53,512 bases of DNA from Lysobacteraceae bacterium. GTDB lineage: Bacteria > Pseudomonadota > Gammaproteobacteria > Xanthomonadales > BQJN01. The notes beneath the pieces were generated by a model that was given only the letters and a program-made list of their open reading frames with translations, ran no database searches and was not told the origin of the DNA. Location of the stretch: contig BQJN01000019.1 of the NCBI GenBank assembly GCA_021604725.1, positions 1 through 53,512 on the forward strand, given 5' to 3'. Shown here piece by piece: positions 20,743-29,578 of the stretch. A program made the translations under genes and the position numbers. Within the stretch, counting starts at the first letter, position 1, and each line of letters begins with the position of its first letter.

Positions 20743-20771
20743 ATTGTAACTTCCAAGCCTTGCCCGGTAAA
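20743..20771 (-). promoter_or_regulatory. Candidate sigma-70 promoter for carAB
   Basis: Read leftward: -35 TTTACC (20771-20766), 17-bp spacer, -10 TACAAT (20748-20743). It would start transcription about 65 bp before carA and place the hairpin at 20694-20720 inside the leader. Confidence 0.4.
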
Positions 20772-20839
20772 GGTGTTGGCCTTGATTTACCGGTCGAATT
20801 GACATTTCATACCCCAACACTCTCACCACGGACCTTGAT

Positions 20840-21553
20840 TTGACTTCGCCAAGCACCGGCCCCTTCCATCTCGCGACCAATTTCTGCGTCATCTCGACGC
20901 TATTGCTACTGTCCGCTGGGTGCCAGCAAACGGCGAACCGCCCGCAGCCGCAGCGCCCTATCAACCAAGAGCAAACCGCCCCTCCTGCCCCGACCACGCA
21001 AATCGGCAGGACCCGCGTATTCGACTGTGGTGACGAGATCATTAGCGTGCGTTTCGGTCCCGGAGAAATGGCGCTGTTTCGCGGTCCTCAGATGACCGTT
21101 CTGTCGCAAGTTCGAGTGGCCTCGGGTGCCCGGTATGACGAAGGTAGCATAAGCTTTTGGATCAAGGGTGACGAGGCTACCGCGACCTTTGATCAACGTT
21201 CACACAGCTGCGTTCGTGTGCCTGCAATGGAACCCCGCCTCGGGCACGGCAAGCACTCCATCGCCTTTCGCGCCAGCGGCAATGAGCCACCATGGATGAT
21301 CGAAGTCGACAGCATGGGGCAACTGCAACTGGCCACCGGGTACGAGAAAACGACATATACCGCGCCCAACGTCGTCTTTAGGCAACCGGTGGAAGGCCAC
21401 TACCTGATCAGCCTGATGGAAGGGAAAACGCTGGATGTTGAGATCAGCGGCACAGCGTGCCGTGACTCCATGTCCGGACATGCATCGCAATATGCACTGA
21501 CCTTTCATCTTGACGGGCAACAGCATCAAGGCTGCGGCCAACGTTTCCAGTAG
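20840..21553 (+). CDS. Lipoprotein with MliC-like and COG3650-like domains
   Basis: A 237-residue predicted lipoprotein. The N-terminus has a hydrophobic signal ending in the lipobox LLSAGC (lipidated Cys about residue 28), then a Pro/Gln-rich linker. Residues about 58-130 look like the MliC domain, a periplasmic inhibitor of c-type lysozyme, with its Cys pair (VFDCGDE and SHSCVRV). Residues about 135-237 resemble COG3650 (GNEPPWMIEVD, CRDSMSG, GCGQRF). The start is a TTG at 20840; no better start gives the full signal peptide. It is divergent from carA. The inhibitor role is inferred from domain resemblance only. Confidence 0.72.
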   Translation: MTSPSTGPFHLATNFCVISTLLLLSAGCQQTANRPQPQRPINQEQTAPPAPTTQIGRTRVFDCGDEIISVRFGPGEMALFRGPQMTVLSQVRVASGARYDEGSISFWIKGDEATATFDQRSHSCVRVPAMEPRLGHGKHSIAFRASGNEPPWMIEVDSMGQLQLATGYEKTTYTAPNVVFRQPVEGHYLISLMEGKTLDVEISGTACRDSMSGHASQYALTFHLDGQQHQGCGQRFQ

Positions 21554-21598
21554 CGTCCAGTGCGAGCTCGTTGCATGAAGCATGGGATTTTTAATACT

Positions 21599-21627
21599 CT
21601 GACAGTGTTTGGACCCGGTGCTAGAAT
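21599..21627 (+). promoter_or_regulatory. Sigma-70-type promoter for the RDD-SpoIIM pair
   Basis: -35 CTGACA (21599-21604), 17-bp spacer, -10 TAGAAT (21622-21627), about 65 bp upstream of the RDD gene start. Both boxes and the spacing are close to consensus. Confidence 0.6.
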
Positions 21628-21697
21628 GAGAGCAAGCACACGGGCTGGTGCTCGGTGCAGCCCGACCTGGATACCGTAAGGAAAGGAAATCCGCTTC

Positions 21698-22441
21698 ATG
21701 AACGACACCCACTCAGTTAGCAGCGTGACCGGCGTAGCATTGAATCTGCGCGTGGTTGGACCGGGCGGCAGGAGTTACGCCTTTATCATTGACCTGCACA
21801 TACGGTTCATCGTGGCGCTGGCCTGGTTCCTGACAGCGCACTATTTCATGAGCCTGGGTCAAGGCTTCAATTTCGCCGAGTTTGAACCGCCCGATGGCTA
21901 CTACATCATTGCAGTAATCCCCGCTACAGTGATTTACTTTCTTTACCATCCGGTGCTGGAGATTGCGCTCAAAGGTCAGACCCCAGGCAAGCGTGTCGCC
22001 GGCATTAGAATCGTCAACGAGGTCGGTACAACGCCGGGTGCAGGTGCCCTTTTGGTACGCAACGTGTTTCGCGTGATTGACTCGTTGCCCACGATTTACC
22101 TGGTCGGTCTTTTTTCAACCATGATGACCAAAAACAGCGTCAGGGTCGGCGATATGGCAGCAGGCACCCTGCTGGTCTACGCAAACTCCACAAATGAGCT
22201 AAGACAGGCATTCGACAATGAGCCCGACAAAGTATCGTCACTGACCCCGCAACAACAACAGGTGGTCAGCGAGTTGTTGTCAAGGTGGCCTCAACTGGAT
22301 CCCGGTTATCGGCAGGCACTGGCCTGGAAGTTGTTACCGCAGTTGGATCCCAGCAACACCCATTCACTTAAAACCAATGCTAACGATGATGCATTGCGCA
22401 TGGCACTTAAACACCTGATCGTGAAACAAGACCAAACGTGA
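21698..22441 (+). CDS. RDD-family membrane protein
   Basis: A 247-residue membrane protein. Residues about 15-165 form an RDD domain: the first conserved stretch (GGRSYAFIIDLHIRFIVALAW), a second helix, then GQTPGKRVAGIRIVNE, and a third helix. The remaining 80 residues are soluble. The ATG at 21698 has a clear ribosome-binding site (GGAAAGGAAA upstream). Its end overlaps the SpoIIM-like gene by 4 bases (GTGA). RDD genes often accompany MoxR/DUF58 operons such as the one that converges on this pair; the transported substrate, if any, is unknown. Confidence 0.85.
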   Translation: MNDTHSVSSVTGVALNLRVVGPGGRSYAFIIDLHIRFIVALAWFLTAHYFMSLGQGFNFAEFEPPDGYYIIAVIPATVIYFLYHPVLEIALKGQTPGKRVAGIRIVNEVGTTPGAGALLVRNVFRVIDSLPTIYLVGLFSTMMTKNSVRVGDMAAGTLLVYANSTNELRQAFDNEPDKVSSLTPQQQQVVSELLSRWPQLDPGYRQALAWKLLPQLDPSNTHSLKTNANDDALRMALKHLIVKQDQT

Positions 22442-23436
22442 ACAGGTCAGACCAACCCACCAACACATTGCGGCGATGGCTGGAAACTCGTCGCTCAAGC
22501 TGGCAACGAACGGCCGCTGCGATCGACCGCTTGCGAGGACGGGGCGCGAAGTCTACTGCAGACATCGACCGGGTCGTCACAGAGTATCGATCGGTCGCGC
22601 GGGACTTGGCCGTCGCCCGGCAAGCGCTGCCCGGGACCGCATTGACGCAGGCACTGGAAGCTAGCTACCAGCATGCCCACGATGTGATACATCGCCCAGC
22701 AACGAGGTTCTGGTCCGAACTTAAGGTGTTGTATACGCGCCGTCTTCCTGAAGTATCTTCGCGACTGGTGCCACAACTTGCAGCCGTCTGCATGCTGTTC
22801 ATGCTAACGGCTGTTGCCGGATGGAGTCTGGTCTCCAACTATCCCGAGCTGGCGTCTTTGTTCGCGTCTCACGAAATGATCGATGGCATGCAACGCGGCG
22901 AGCTATGGACCGATGATCTATTTAGCGTGACTCCTCCGGCCATGCTGTCGGCGGGAATCATCCAAAACAACGTGATGGTTAGTCTGTTTGCTTTCTGCCT
23001 CGGCGTCTTCTTTGGACTTGGCACGCTTTACATCATTGGCATCAATGGTTTGATGTTGGGTGGCATCTTCGCCGCTGCCAACGATCACCAATTGGCGACC
23101 AGGCTTTTTGAGTTTGTAGTCGCCCACGGCGTGGTCGAGATCAGTGTCATTTTGATTGCCGGTGCGGCCGGCATCTGGTTGGGAGAGGCTCTGGCCAGGC
23201 CCGGCAAGCAAACCCGCTCAGCTGCACTAAAAAGCGCGGTCAACGATGCTGGTGTATTAATGGCCCTGGTCGTGCCACTACTGTTCGGTTGTGGGCTGAT
23301 TGAAGGCTATCTATCACCTGACCCAAGTTTCCCAATGGTCAGCAGAGTCGTTGTTGGCGTCAGCTATTGGGTCATCATGGTGGTTCTGATGTCCGGTCGC
23401 TTATGGTCCAGACCGCGGGCTCAACAGGCGCCCTGA
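22438..23436 (+). CDS. SpoIIM-like (DUF95) membrane protein
   Basis: A 332-residue protein of the stage II sporulation protein M family, which is widespread in non-sporulating bacteria. A soluble N-terminal half (about 1-105) is followed by about six hydrophobic segments, including the characteristic NNVMVSLFAFCLGVFFGLGT and the FEFVVAHGVVEISVI stretch. The GTG start overlaps the RDD stop codon. It converges with the DUF58 gene 33 bp away, and no terminator is seen between them. The function outside sporulation is unknown. Confidence 0.85.
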   Translation: MNRSDQPTNTLRRWLETRRSSWQRTAAAIDRLRGRGAKSTADIDRVVTEYRSVARDLAVARQALPGTALTQALEASYQHAHDVIHRPATRFWSELKVLYTRRLPEVSSRLVPQLAAVCMLFMLTAVAGWSLVSNYPELASLFASHEMIDGMQRGELWTDDLFSVTPPAMLSAGIIQNNVMVSLFAFCLGVFFGLGTLYIIGINGLMLGGIFAAANDHQLATRLFEFVVAHGVVEISVILIAGAAGIWLGEALARPGKQTRSAALKSAVNDAGVLMALVVPLLFGCGLIEGYLSPDPSFPMVSRVVVGVSYWVIMVVLMSGRLWSRPRAQQAP

Positions 23437-23469
23437 TCAATTCGAATGCGGAATAATTTTAGAGCTTCG

Positions 23470-24765
23470 CTAGACCAAACGACGTTGCCGCAGAAACTGG
23501 TAACGACCTAACACCGCCTGGTCCAGGGTTTCCGGTGTCGCATTGACGGCGAAACAGCCGAGTTGGTCCAGATCAGCTAGCGTTTGGGCCTCCCGCTCCA
23601 ACGAGTCGCTCGCCGCCACCGACAAGTAGGGACCCAGCCACGAATCACCAGGCTGATCAACCAGATCATCAACACCGGCATCCCGAACCGAAGCAATCAA
23701 TGGCAAGTGACGAGGGCGAAGCAGTGCCACGCTTTTTATCAAGCCACTGTGGTCCGCATCAGCCAGCTCGGTGAGTAGCACAACCAGCGTTCGCTGCCGC
23801 AGTTGCGCCAGCAATGGTGCGATCGCCACCATCGGGTTGGACTCTACCGCGCCGACTCGAAGTTCTGCCAATGCGGTTCTAAACCGTTGCAGTGATTCGA
23901 GCCCACGAGCCGGCGGCTGGTTGTAGATGACCTGATCTGCAAAGACCATCAAGCCAACTCGATCATCGGCCCCGACCGCCATTTCCGCCAGGCGGCAAGC
24001 TACATTGGTGAATTGGCCCAGTCTGGTCAGCGGCCCCACTCGTACATTGGCACTTCGTCCTGCATCGATCACCACCATGATCTCCAGATGCTGATCCTGA
24101 CTGAATTGCCTGACGATAGGCTCGCCGGCGCGAGCTGTGGCCTTCCAGTCGATGGCGCGTATCGGATCGCCAATAGCATAGGGCCGTAGACTCAAAAACT
24201 CACCGCCCGCGCCCTGTTTGAGCTGCCCCACCTCACCCCCCCGAGTTTGGCCGGGCAACGCCAGGGTGCCCCGCAGGACGTCTGGAATGACCTTGCTCAC
24301 ACTGTCCAAGAATAGAGTTTTGCTCCAATGGGCCAGACCAAAACGGCCTTCAACCCGCACTCTAGCCTGGCTTATGGCCACCTCACCAAGGTTAATACCG
24401 ACAACAGAAAGGACTTGGCAGCCCACCGCTCTGGCAGGAACGCGCATCAAGAACTCGGCAGGTGAAAGTCGAACACTGGTGGGCACCTGAACAGCCAACT
24501 CAAACTGGGCCACCCTGTGCCGACCATTGTCTAACCGCACTTGGCACGAAGCGCCATTACCCAGGGTTAGATTCTGCGGCAACGTCAGCTCAAGCTTCTC
24601 AAGCTCGCGTCGGCTGTCCAACCACTCGTAAAATCCAAGCAGCACCAGCAAGACAGCGCCATATTGGGCAAGCATGGTCACCCAGGCGGCGGTCGTCCAG
24701 GTGCCTATGATGGTCAACACGATGACCATCGATATCACATACAAGCCACGGCGAGACAGATTCAC
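23470..24765 (-). CDS. DUF58-family protein
   Basis: A 431-residue protein with two hydrophobic helices at the N-terminus (about 9-45), a beta-rich middle and the DUF58 signature (DPIRAIDWKATARAGEPIVRQ, about 219-240) leading into a von Willebrand A-like fold (IMVVIDAGRSANVRVG). In characterised neighbourhoods DUF58/vWA proteins work with MoxR ATPases as chaperone-like pairs. It is the last gene of the leftward operon, 11 bp after moxR. Confidence 0.88.
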   Translation of the reverse strand: MNLSRRGLYVISMVIVLTIIGTWTTAAWVTMLAQYGAVLLVLLGFYEWLDSRRELEKLELTLPQNLTLGNGASCQVRLDNGRHRVAQFELAVQVPTSVRLSPAEFLMRVPARAVGCQVLSVVGINLGEVAISQARVRVEGRFGLAHWSKTLFLDSVSKVIPDVLRGTLALPGQTRGGEVGQLKQGAGGEFLSLRPYAIGDPIRAIDWKATARAGEPIVRQFSQDQHLEIMVVIDAGRSANVRVGPLTRLGQFTNVACRLAEMAVGADDRVGLMVFADQVIYNQPPARGLESLQRFRTALAELRVGAVESNPMVAIAPLLAQLRQRTLVVLLTELADADHSGLIKSVALLRPRHLPLIASVRDAGVDDLVDQPGDSWLGPYLSVAASDSLEREAQTLADLDQLGCFAVNATPETLDQAVLGRYQFLRQRRLV

Positions 24766-24776
24766 TGTTGGGCTGC

Positions 24777-25742
24777 TCAGTTATTCTCGTCTTCGTCGAC
24801 CGTGGTGCGAGGCACCGCCACGCTGGACAACGCATCAATGACCAATTCGCTGGAAGACAACCCCTCAAGCATGGCTTCAGGTCGAGGCAGGATTCGATGA
24901 GCCATGACCGCTTCGGCAACGGCCTTGACGTCATCAGCGCTGACGAACGCCTGGCCGGCCAAGGCCGCCTCGGTGCGGGCACATTGCAATAGGGCCAAAA
25001 CTGCTCGCGTCGATAAGCCCAAGCGAATCTGTGGGTGGGTCCGGGTGGCATCGGCAATATCCAGAACATAGTTTGTCAATTCTTCGGAAACCACCACAGC
25101 ATCTACCGCTTCGCGCGCACTGGCCAAGGCATCGGCGTCGATCGGCGTACCTGCCGGGCTGCCAGTGCGCCCGTTCAAATAGGTGGCCAGCACGCGCTTT
25201 TCGTCATTTCGCGCTGGGTAGTCTAGATCAACACGCAACATGAACCGATCAAGCTGTGACTCCGGCAATGGATAAGTCCCTTCAAACTCTCGAGGGTTCT
25301 GAGTGGCGATGACCAGGAAATCCTCGGCCAGTTCAAATCGCTCTCCATCTGCGGTCACCTGACGCTCTTCCATCGCCTCCAGCAGCGCCGATTGCGTCTT
25401 CGGCCCGGTTCGGTTGACCTCATCCATGAGTAGCACATCCGCGAATATCGGTCCCTTGCGAAACGTGAACTGGCCACTGGCGGCGTCCAACACATGGACA
25501 CCTACGATGTCCGACGGCATCAGGTCAGCGGTACACTGAACCCGTCGATAGACGCCACCCAGGCAGTGAGCAAGTGACTTGGCAAACAGGGTTTTGCCGA
25601 GCCCCGGGGCACCTTGCAGCAGTAGATGGCCCTGGTTTATCAATGCGATGGTGGCCATGTGTATGGTTTGTTCCAGTCCGAACACGATAGGAGACAGTGC
25701 TCGACTGAGGTGCTGTTCAAGCTCCAACGCGGCTTGGTTCAT
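24777..25742 (-). CDS. MoxR-family AAA+ ATPase
   Basis: A 321-residue AAA+ ATPase of the MoxR group. Walker A is GAPGLGKT (44-51), Walker B is VLLMDEVNR (about 110-118), and ATQNPREFEGTYPLPE carries sensor 1. MoxR proteins are thought to remodel or activate partner complexes together with vWA-domain proteins, here the DUF58 product encoded next to it. The start overlaps the DUF4350 stop by 4 bases. Confidence 0.92.
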   Translation of the reverse strand: MNQAALELEQHLSRALSPIVFGLEQTIHMATIALINQGHLLLQGAPGLGKTLFAKSLAHCLGGVYRRVQCTADLMPSDIVGVHVLDAASGQFTFRKGPIFADVLLMDEVNRTGPKTQSALLEAMEERQVTADGERFELAEDFLVIATQNPREFEGTYPLPESQLDRFMLRVDLDYPARNDEKRVLATYLNGRTGSPAGTPIDADALASAREAVDAVVVSEELTNYVLDIADATRTHPQIRLGLSTRAVLALLQCARTEAALAGQAFVSADDVKAVAEAVMAHRILPRPEAMLEGLSSSELVIDALSSVAVPRTTVDEDENN

Positions 25743-26992
25743 CGTATTTGTTTCCTGATAGTTGTCACTAATTTGTGTAAACGTGCCAGTGATGCTGGCC
25801 GGTAATTGTTACGGCCAAACACGGCCTGCAATTCGTCCACCAAGCCGGTCGCAACGCGAGGTGATTTGCGCAGCGACTCCCAAATCGACTTGTCATTTCC
25901 GGAAAGGCCGAATTCATGCCGAACAACGCGCTCAAAATGACGCTCCAGGCGGCGCGTGACCTCTTGCGGATGCATCTTGTTGGCGTACAGGCTGGCAATC
26001 GCCCGCACATGATCAGTCGCGGACACAACGACCGATGGTTGATCAACCGCAACCAACCTGCGACTGCTGCCCACGACCCAGATTAACCACCAAAGCAGGA
26101 CAAGGATGATTGTGGTGTGCAGCCGGCGGTCCGAAAAGAACGCATCCGGGTCATACAGCACACTCAGGCCCTGGTGCATGTCATCAAATATAACCATCCC
26201 GTCGGCCCCAGCCCAGGCCAGCAACTGAGCAAACAACTCGGCATTCTCTGCCGACCCCAACTGGCTGTTGTTGAACAGCCCGGAGTAGCTACTGAGGATG
26301 ATACGGCCCTGGCCCAAGGTCTGACCCCACATCACCGTTTGCCCGCTGCCACTCTCAGCCAGCAAAGGGAATGAAACGCTGGCGTCACTGGTCGAGGCAA
26401 ACCATGGGTCTGCCAGCGGATCGGCCTGACCAATGGCCTGTACCGCCTCTCCAAACTCGCTGGACAACAGGCCGCTGCTGCGCAACTCGGTTGCGATCGG
26501 CTCTAAATCCAAAATCGATTGCAGGTCGATATTATTGTCATCTTCAGTCTCGTCCGACTGATCACCTTTGGCCCAAATATCGAATCCAGAGATAGCCGAT
26601 ACCGCACCTTCGATATCGCCGTAGCCCTGTGCGTTGGCCCACGCCGGGGAATCCCGCAGAGCGGCCAACACCAGTAAACTATTGCCCTGCTCAACCCAGC
26701 GATGCAGGTCTTGTAGTTCACGGAACTGCGCCGGCAGACGGTGCGGCAAGGTAATGATCAACAGGTTCGACGTCGACGGGTCGAGTTGATCATAGCGCTC
26801 AGTCAAACTTGCCGTTGGCACACCTTGATCGTTGAGCCAGCGATCGAGCGCGAGATAGCCGTTATCCCCGGGGTGCGTACTCCAGACCGGCATCTCTCGC
26901 GATTGCGGTGCCGATGCACCACCACCAAGCAGAATGTACAACGCCAGGATCGCACCCAGTGCCATTGCCAAGGTAACAAGCCGATCTCTCAT
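25739..26992 (-). CDS. DUF4350-domain membrane protein
   Basis: A 417-residue protein with an N-terminal membrane helix (about 7-25), a DUF4350-like domain (about 40-250, starting HPGDNGYLALDRWL) and a second helix at about 287-305, then a cytoplasmic tail. This domain is regularly found between MoxR and DUF4129 genes. It overlaps both neighbours by 4 bases, which argues for one translationally coupled operon. The molecular role is unknown. Confidence 0.78.
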   Translation of the reverse strand: MRDRLVTLAMALGAILALYILLGGGASAPQSREMPVWSTHPGDNGYLALDRWLNDQGVPTASLTERYDQLDPSTSNLLIITLPHRLPAQFRELQDLHRWVEQGNSLLVLAALRDSPAWANAQGYGDIEGAVSAISGFDIWAKGDQSDETEDDNNIDLQSILDLEPIATELRSSGLLSSEFGEAVQAIGQADPLADPWFASTSDASVSFPLLAESGSGQTVMWGQTLGQGRIILSSYSGLFNNSQLGSAENAELFAQLLAWAGADGMVIFDDMHQGLSVLYDPDAFFSDRRLHTTIILVLLWWLIWVVGSSRRLVAVDQPSVVVSATDHVRAIASLYANKMHPQEVTRRLERHFERVVRHEFGLSGNDKSIWESLRKSPRVATGLVDELQAVFGRNNYRPASLARLHKLVTTIRKQIR

Positions 26993-27894
26993 CTTGTGCC
27001 CTGAAGCAGTTGCTGCAGTGACTGTTTGGCGCTGTCCAATTGTTCACTGCTGGGCTGGAGTTGACCAAAAATCACAGCATCGGCCAATGACGACAGGCCA
27101 ACAAACCAGCCGCGTGACCGTGGATCAAGCTGCTGCGCCAACTCGCGGTTGGTCAGGCTGTCATCTTGACGCAACAACCCAGCCGCCCTTAGGTGCTCGA
27201 TCGCGATGCGCAGCATCGCCGCTGGCCTTTCGCTGGCATCAATTGCGGCCAGGTGATCGAGATCACCATCACTATCAGCGGGGGTTAGCTCGCCAGGGCG
27301 TTCCTGTACGCGGTAACCCGCAGTGTGCCGTTGCGGTGACCGACGCGCTCGCACTTCACTGACGATAAACGCAATCGCCATCAATACGATAAGCGCCGAG
27401 GAAATCCAAAAAATGGTTTCTCCGACCGACTCAGTGACTGTCACCGAGTCCAGCAATCGTTGCAACCAACCCGGCGTTGCACTGTCCTGACTGTCCTGAC
27501 CTGACAGGCTTTTCACCCAGGCGACAAAACGTGCCCACAAACCAGGCGCCTGTGTGGCGGCCTCAGTGTTCAGCTTGGCTACCTCAGCGCGAGCGATGTC
27601 CGGGTCCAGCACTTTGACCGTACTCGATCGCGGCATCGCATTGTCGCGCAGGGTCTGTAAAAAGGATCGTGCATCGTCGCCATGCAGCTCTGCCAGCCTG
27701 GCTGACCAGTCCGCTTCGCTGCTTGTGAGCTCGCCAAGTGTGGCTGGCAAATAGGGGCAGGTTTCGATTAAGGCTTCCGATTGAGGAAGGCGCTCAAGAC
27801 ACCCGTCAATGCCTTGCAGCAGTGATTCGGCTTGGGTTGCAAAGGCCAGCATGCACAGCATCCAAAGGCCGGCAATAGAGCGCGCAGAAACCAA
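26989..27894 (-). CDS. DUF4129-domain membrane protein
   Basis: A 301-residue protein with an N-terminal signal-like segment (residues 1-22, ending near TQAES), a helix at about 163-185 and a C-terminal DUF4129 domain (about 215-300: RPAAMLRIAIEHLRAAGLL, DSLTNRELAQQL). The annotated start is TTG at 27894; an ATG 11 codons in would shorten the signal. It belongs to the MoxR-DUF58 operon. DUF4129 often accompanies transglutaminase-like proteins, but none is encoded here. Confidence 0.78.
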   Translation of the reverse strand: MVSARSIAGLWMLCMLAFATQAESLLQGIDGCLERLPQSEALIETCPYLPATLGELTSSEADWSARLAELHGDDARSFLQTLRDNAMPRSSTVKVLDPDIARAEVAKLNTEAATQAPGLWARFVAWVKSLSGQDSQDSATPGWLQRLLDSVTVTESVGETIFWISSALIVLMAIAFIVSEVRARRSPQRHTAGYRVQERPGELTPADSDGDLDHLAAIDASERPAAMLRIAIEHLRAAGLLRQDDSLTNRELAQQLDPRSRGWFVGLSSLADAVIFGQLQPSSEQLDSAKQSLQQLLQGTR

Positions 27895-27942
27895 TTAATA
27901 CTCCCAGACTATTGTCTAAGCCCAGAGCCGCTCCGGCATGAA

Positions 27943-28746
27943 TCAGGCCGTCTCTAGCGAGTCGATGCGAGCCTCGAGGTCTATACCCTCTTTGCGCATT
28001 TTCAGGTCGTGATACATCACCACCATGGTGCCGTACATCAACGGAGCGACCAGCGCCTGGATAATTTGCTGCAGCAAATTGAAGACAAACTGAATCGCAA
28101 ACATGCTGTCCATGGAATCGACCGCAGGGTCGAGCTCTGGTATCACGATGGCCATCGCTACGCCGGCGACAAACCCGATCATCATCACCAGAACGAACCA
28201 CAAAATGCCCATTACGCCCAACACCGCCGCGGTTCGCCACCAATTGCCCCATACCAGGCGATGGCTGACCCCCAATGCCGAACTGCCTGGGGTGTCGTCA
28301 ACCACGATGGCTATCGAATACAGCGCCAGGCTGAGCATGAATATGATGCCAGGGATTAACAGCAGCAATGCGCCACCGGCCACAGCCAGGCCGTATAAAA
28401 TGCTGGCCAACAGCACCGCCCACAGCTTGCTGGTGCCTCCTTTCAGACAGGCGCTTACCGATTGCGGCTGTCCGATATGGACGCTGTGCAGGGATAACAC
28501 CATACTGGCCAATAGTGCAGAGCCGACAATGGCGAACAACAGGTAAGTCACCACCATCGCGACCCAGAATGTGGTCATACCAGTAGGGTCTTGTGGCAGG
28601 AAGAACACCACAATGAGAGGAATTAGCGCCAATCCCGCTGACATCGCCGAGATGCCTATGACCTTTGAAAAAGCCGCTCGGTAGAGCTTGAAGGCGTCAT
28701 CCAAAAGTCCGCCGATGGATTGTGGGCTGCTTGCTTTGCTGTACAT
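27943..28746 (-). CDS. Multi-spanning membrane protein (YciC/DUF975-like)
   Basis: A 267-residue integral membrane protein with about six helices and the phrase LLLIPGIIFMLSLALYSIAIVVDD, which is typical of the YciC/glycerophosphodiester-phosphodiesterase membrane-domain superfamily. The C-terminal 25 residues are charged and cytoplasmic. A strong ribosome-binding site (AAGGAGG) precedes the ATG. It is the first gene of the leftward MoxR operon, 48 bp before the DUF4129 gene and 130 bp after dapB. No enzymatic domain is present. Confidence 0.72.
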   Translation of the reverse strand: MYSKASSPQSIGGLLDDAFKLYRAAFSKVIGISAMSAGLALIPLIVVFFLPQDPTGMTTFWVAMVVTYLLFAIVGSALLASMVLSLHSVHIGQPQSVSACLKGGTSKLWAVLLASILYGLAVAGGALLLLIPGIIFMLSLALYSIAIVVDDTPGSSALGVSHRLVWGNWWRTAAVLGVMGILWFVLVMMIGFVAGVAMAIVIPELDPAVDSMDSMFAIQFVFNLLQQIIQALVAPLMYGTMVVMYHDLKMRKEGIDLEARIDSLETA

Positions 28747-28876
28747 GACATTTCCTCCTTGAATTTGTTCGAGTTGTCAGCCCCAAGCGTACTTGGCGCG
28801 GCCCCGGCGCGCAACTACGCGACGTCCGTTCATTGCAACTCGTCTGCGAAGCGCCAAAACCCAAGCGCAATGTCAG

Positions 28877-29578
28877 TTAAACCATGTCCGCCATGGTGTA
28901 ACGGCCGGCCGCTCGACCGGCCAGCTTGGTCGCCATTTTAACTGCACCGTCGGCAAACGCTCGTCGATCCTGCGCTCGGTGCGTAATCTCGAAGCGCTCG
29001 CCACCGGCCAACAAGTGCACCGTATGGTCACCCACCACCTCGCCGCCGCGCAGCGCATGCACCTGTTCGGCCGGGATGCCCAACTGTTCGGCCAGTCGTA
29101 GGGCAGTTCCGGATGGCGCGTCCTTTTTGTGGATATGGTGGGTTTCAATGATCTCGATTCGTGCCTCGGGCATCGCCTCGGCAGCACGGCCTGCCAACGA
29201 GTACAGCAAAGCAACGCCGACACTCATATTCGGCTCAACCATGACCGGAATGTGTTCGCTGGCCGACTGCAAGCGATCCTCAAGCTCCTGATCTAAGCCG
29301 GTTACGCCGCTAACCAGGGCGACCTTGTTCTCGACTATAGTTGGCAGCCACCGAGCCAGGCTTTCAGGCGTACTGAAGTCAATCACGACATCGATGTCGC
29401 CGCTCGGCCACTGGCAAGAATATTGTGCGCTTTCGGTGAAGTCCTCGCCCAAAACGCTTGAGGACTCAGAGACCAGTGCGGCAACGATTGCTATATCCTC
29501 TCGTGCACGCAAGGCGTCGCGAACGGCTTGGCCCATGCGGCCAGATGCTCCCAACACCAGTACGCGCAACGGCTTCAT
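28877..29578 (-). CDS. dapB: 4-hydroxy-tetrahydrodipicolinate reductase
   Basis: NAD(P)H-dependent reductase in the diaminopimelate/lysine pathway. The nucleotide-binding GASGRMG lies at 10-16 and the active-site stretch [15 protein letters not shown] is complete. At 233 residues it is shorter than E. coli DapB (273), the shortening being in the N-terminal domain loops. The start at 29578 overlaps the end of dnaJ by 4 bases, so dapB is read from the dnaK-dnaJ transcript. Confidence 0.95.
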   Translation of the reverse strand: MKPLRVLVLGASGRMGQAVRDALRAREDIAIVAALVSESSSVLGEDFTESAQYSCQWPSGDIDVVIDFSTPESLARWLPTIVENKVALVSGVTGLDQELEDRLQSASEHIPVMVEPNMSVGVALLYSLAGRAAEAMPEARIEIIETHHIHKKDAPSGTALRLAEQLGIPAEQVHALRGGEVVGDHTVHLLAGGERFEITHRAQDRRAFADGAVKMATKLAGRAAGRYTMADMV

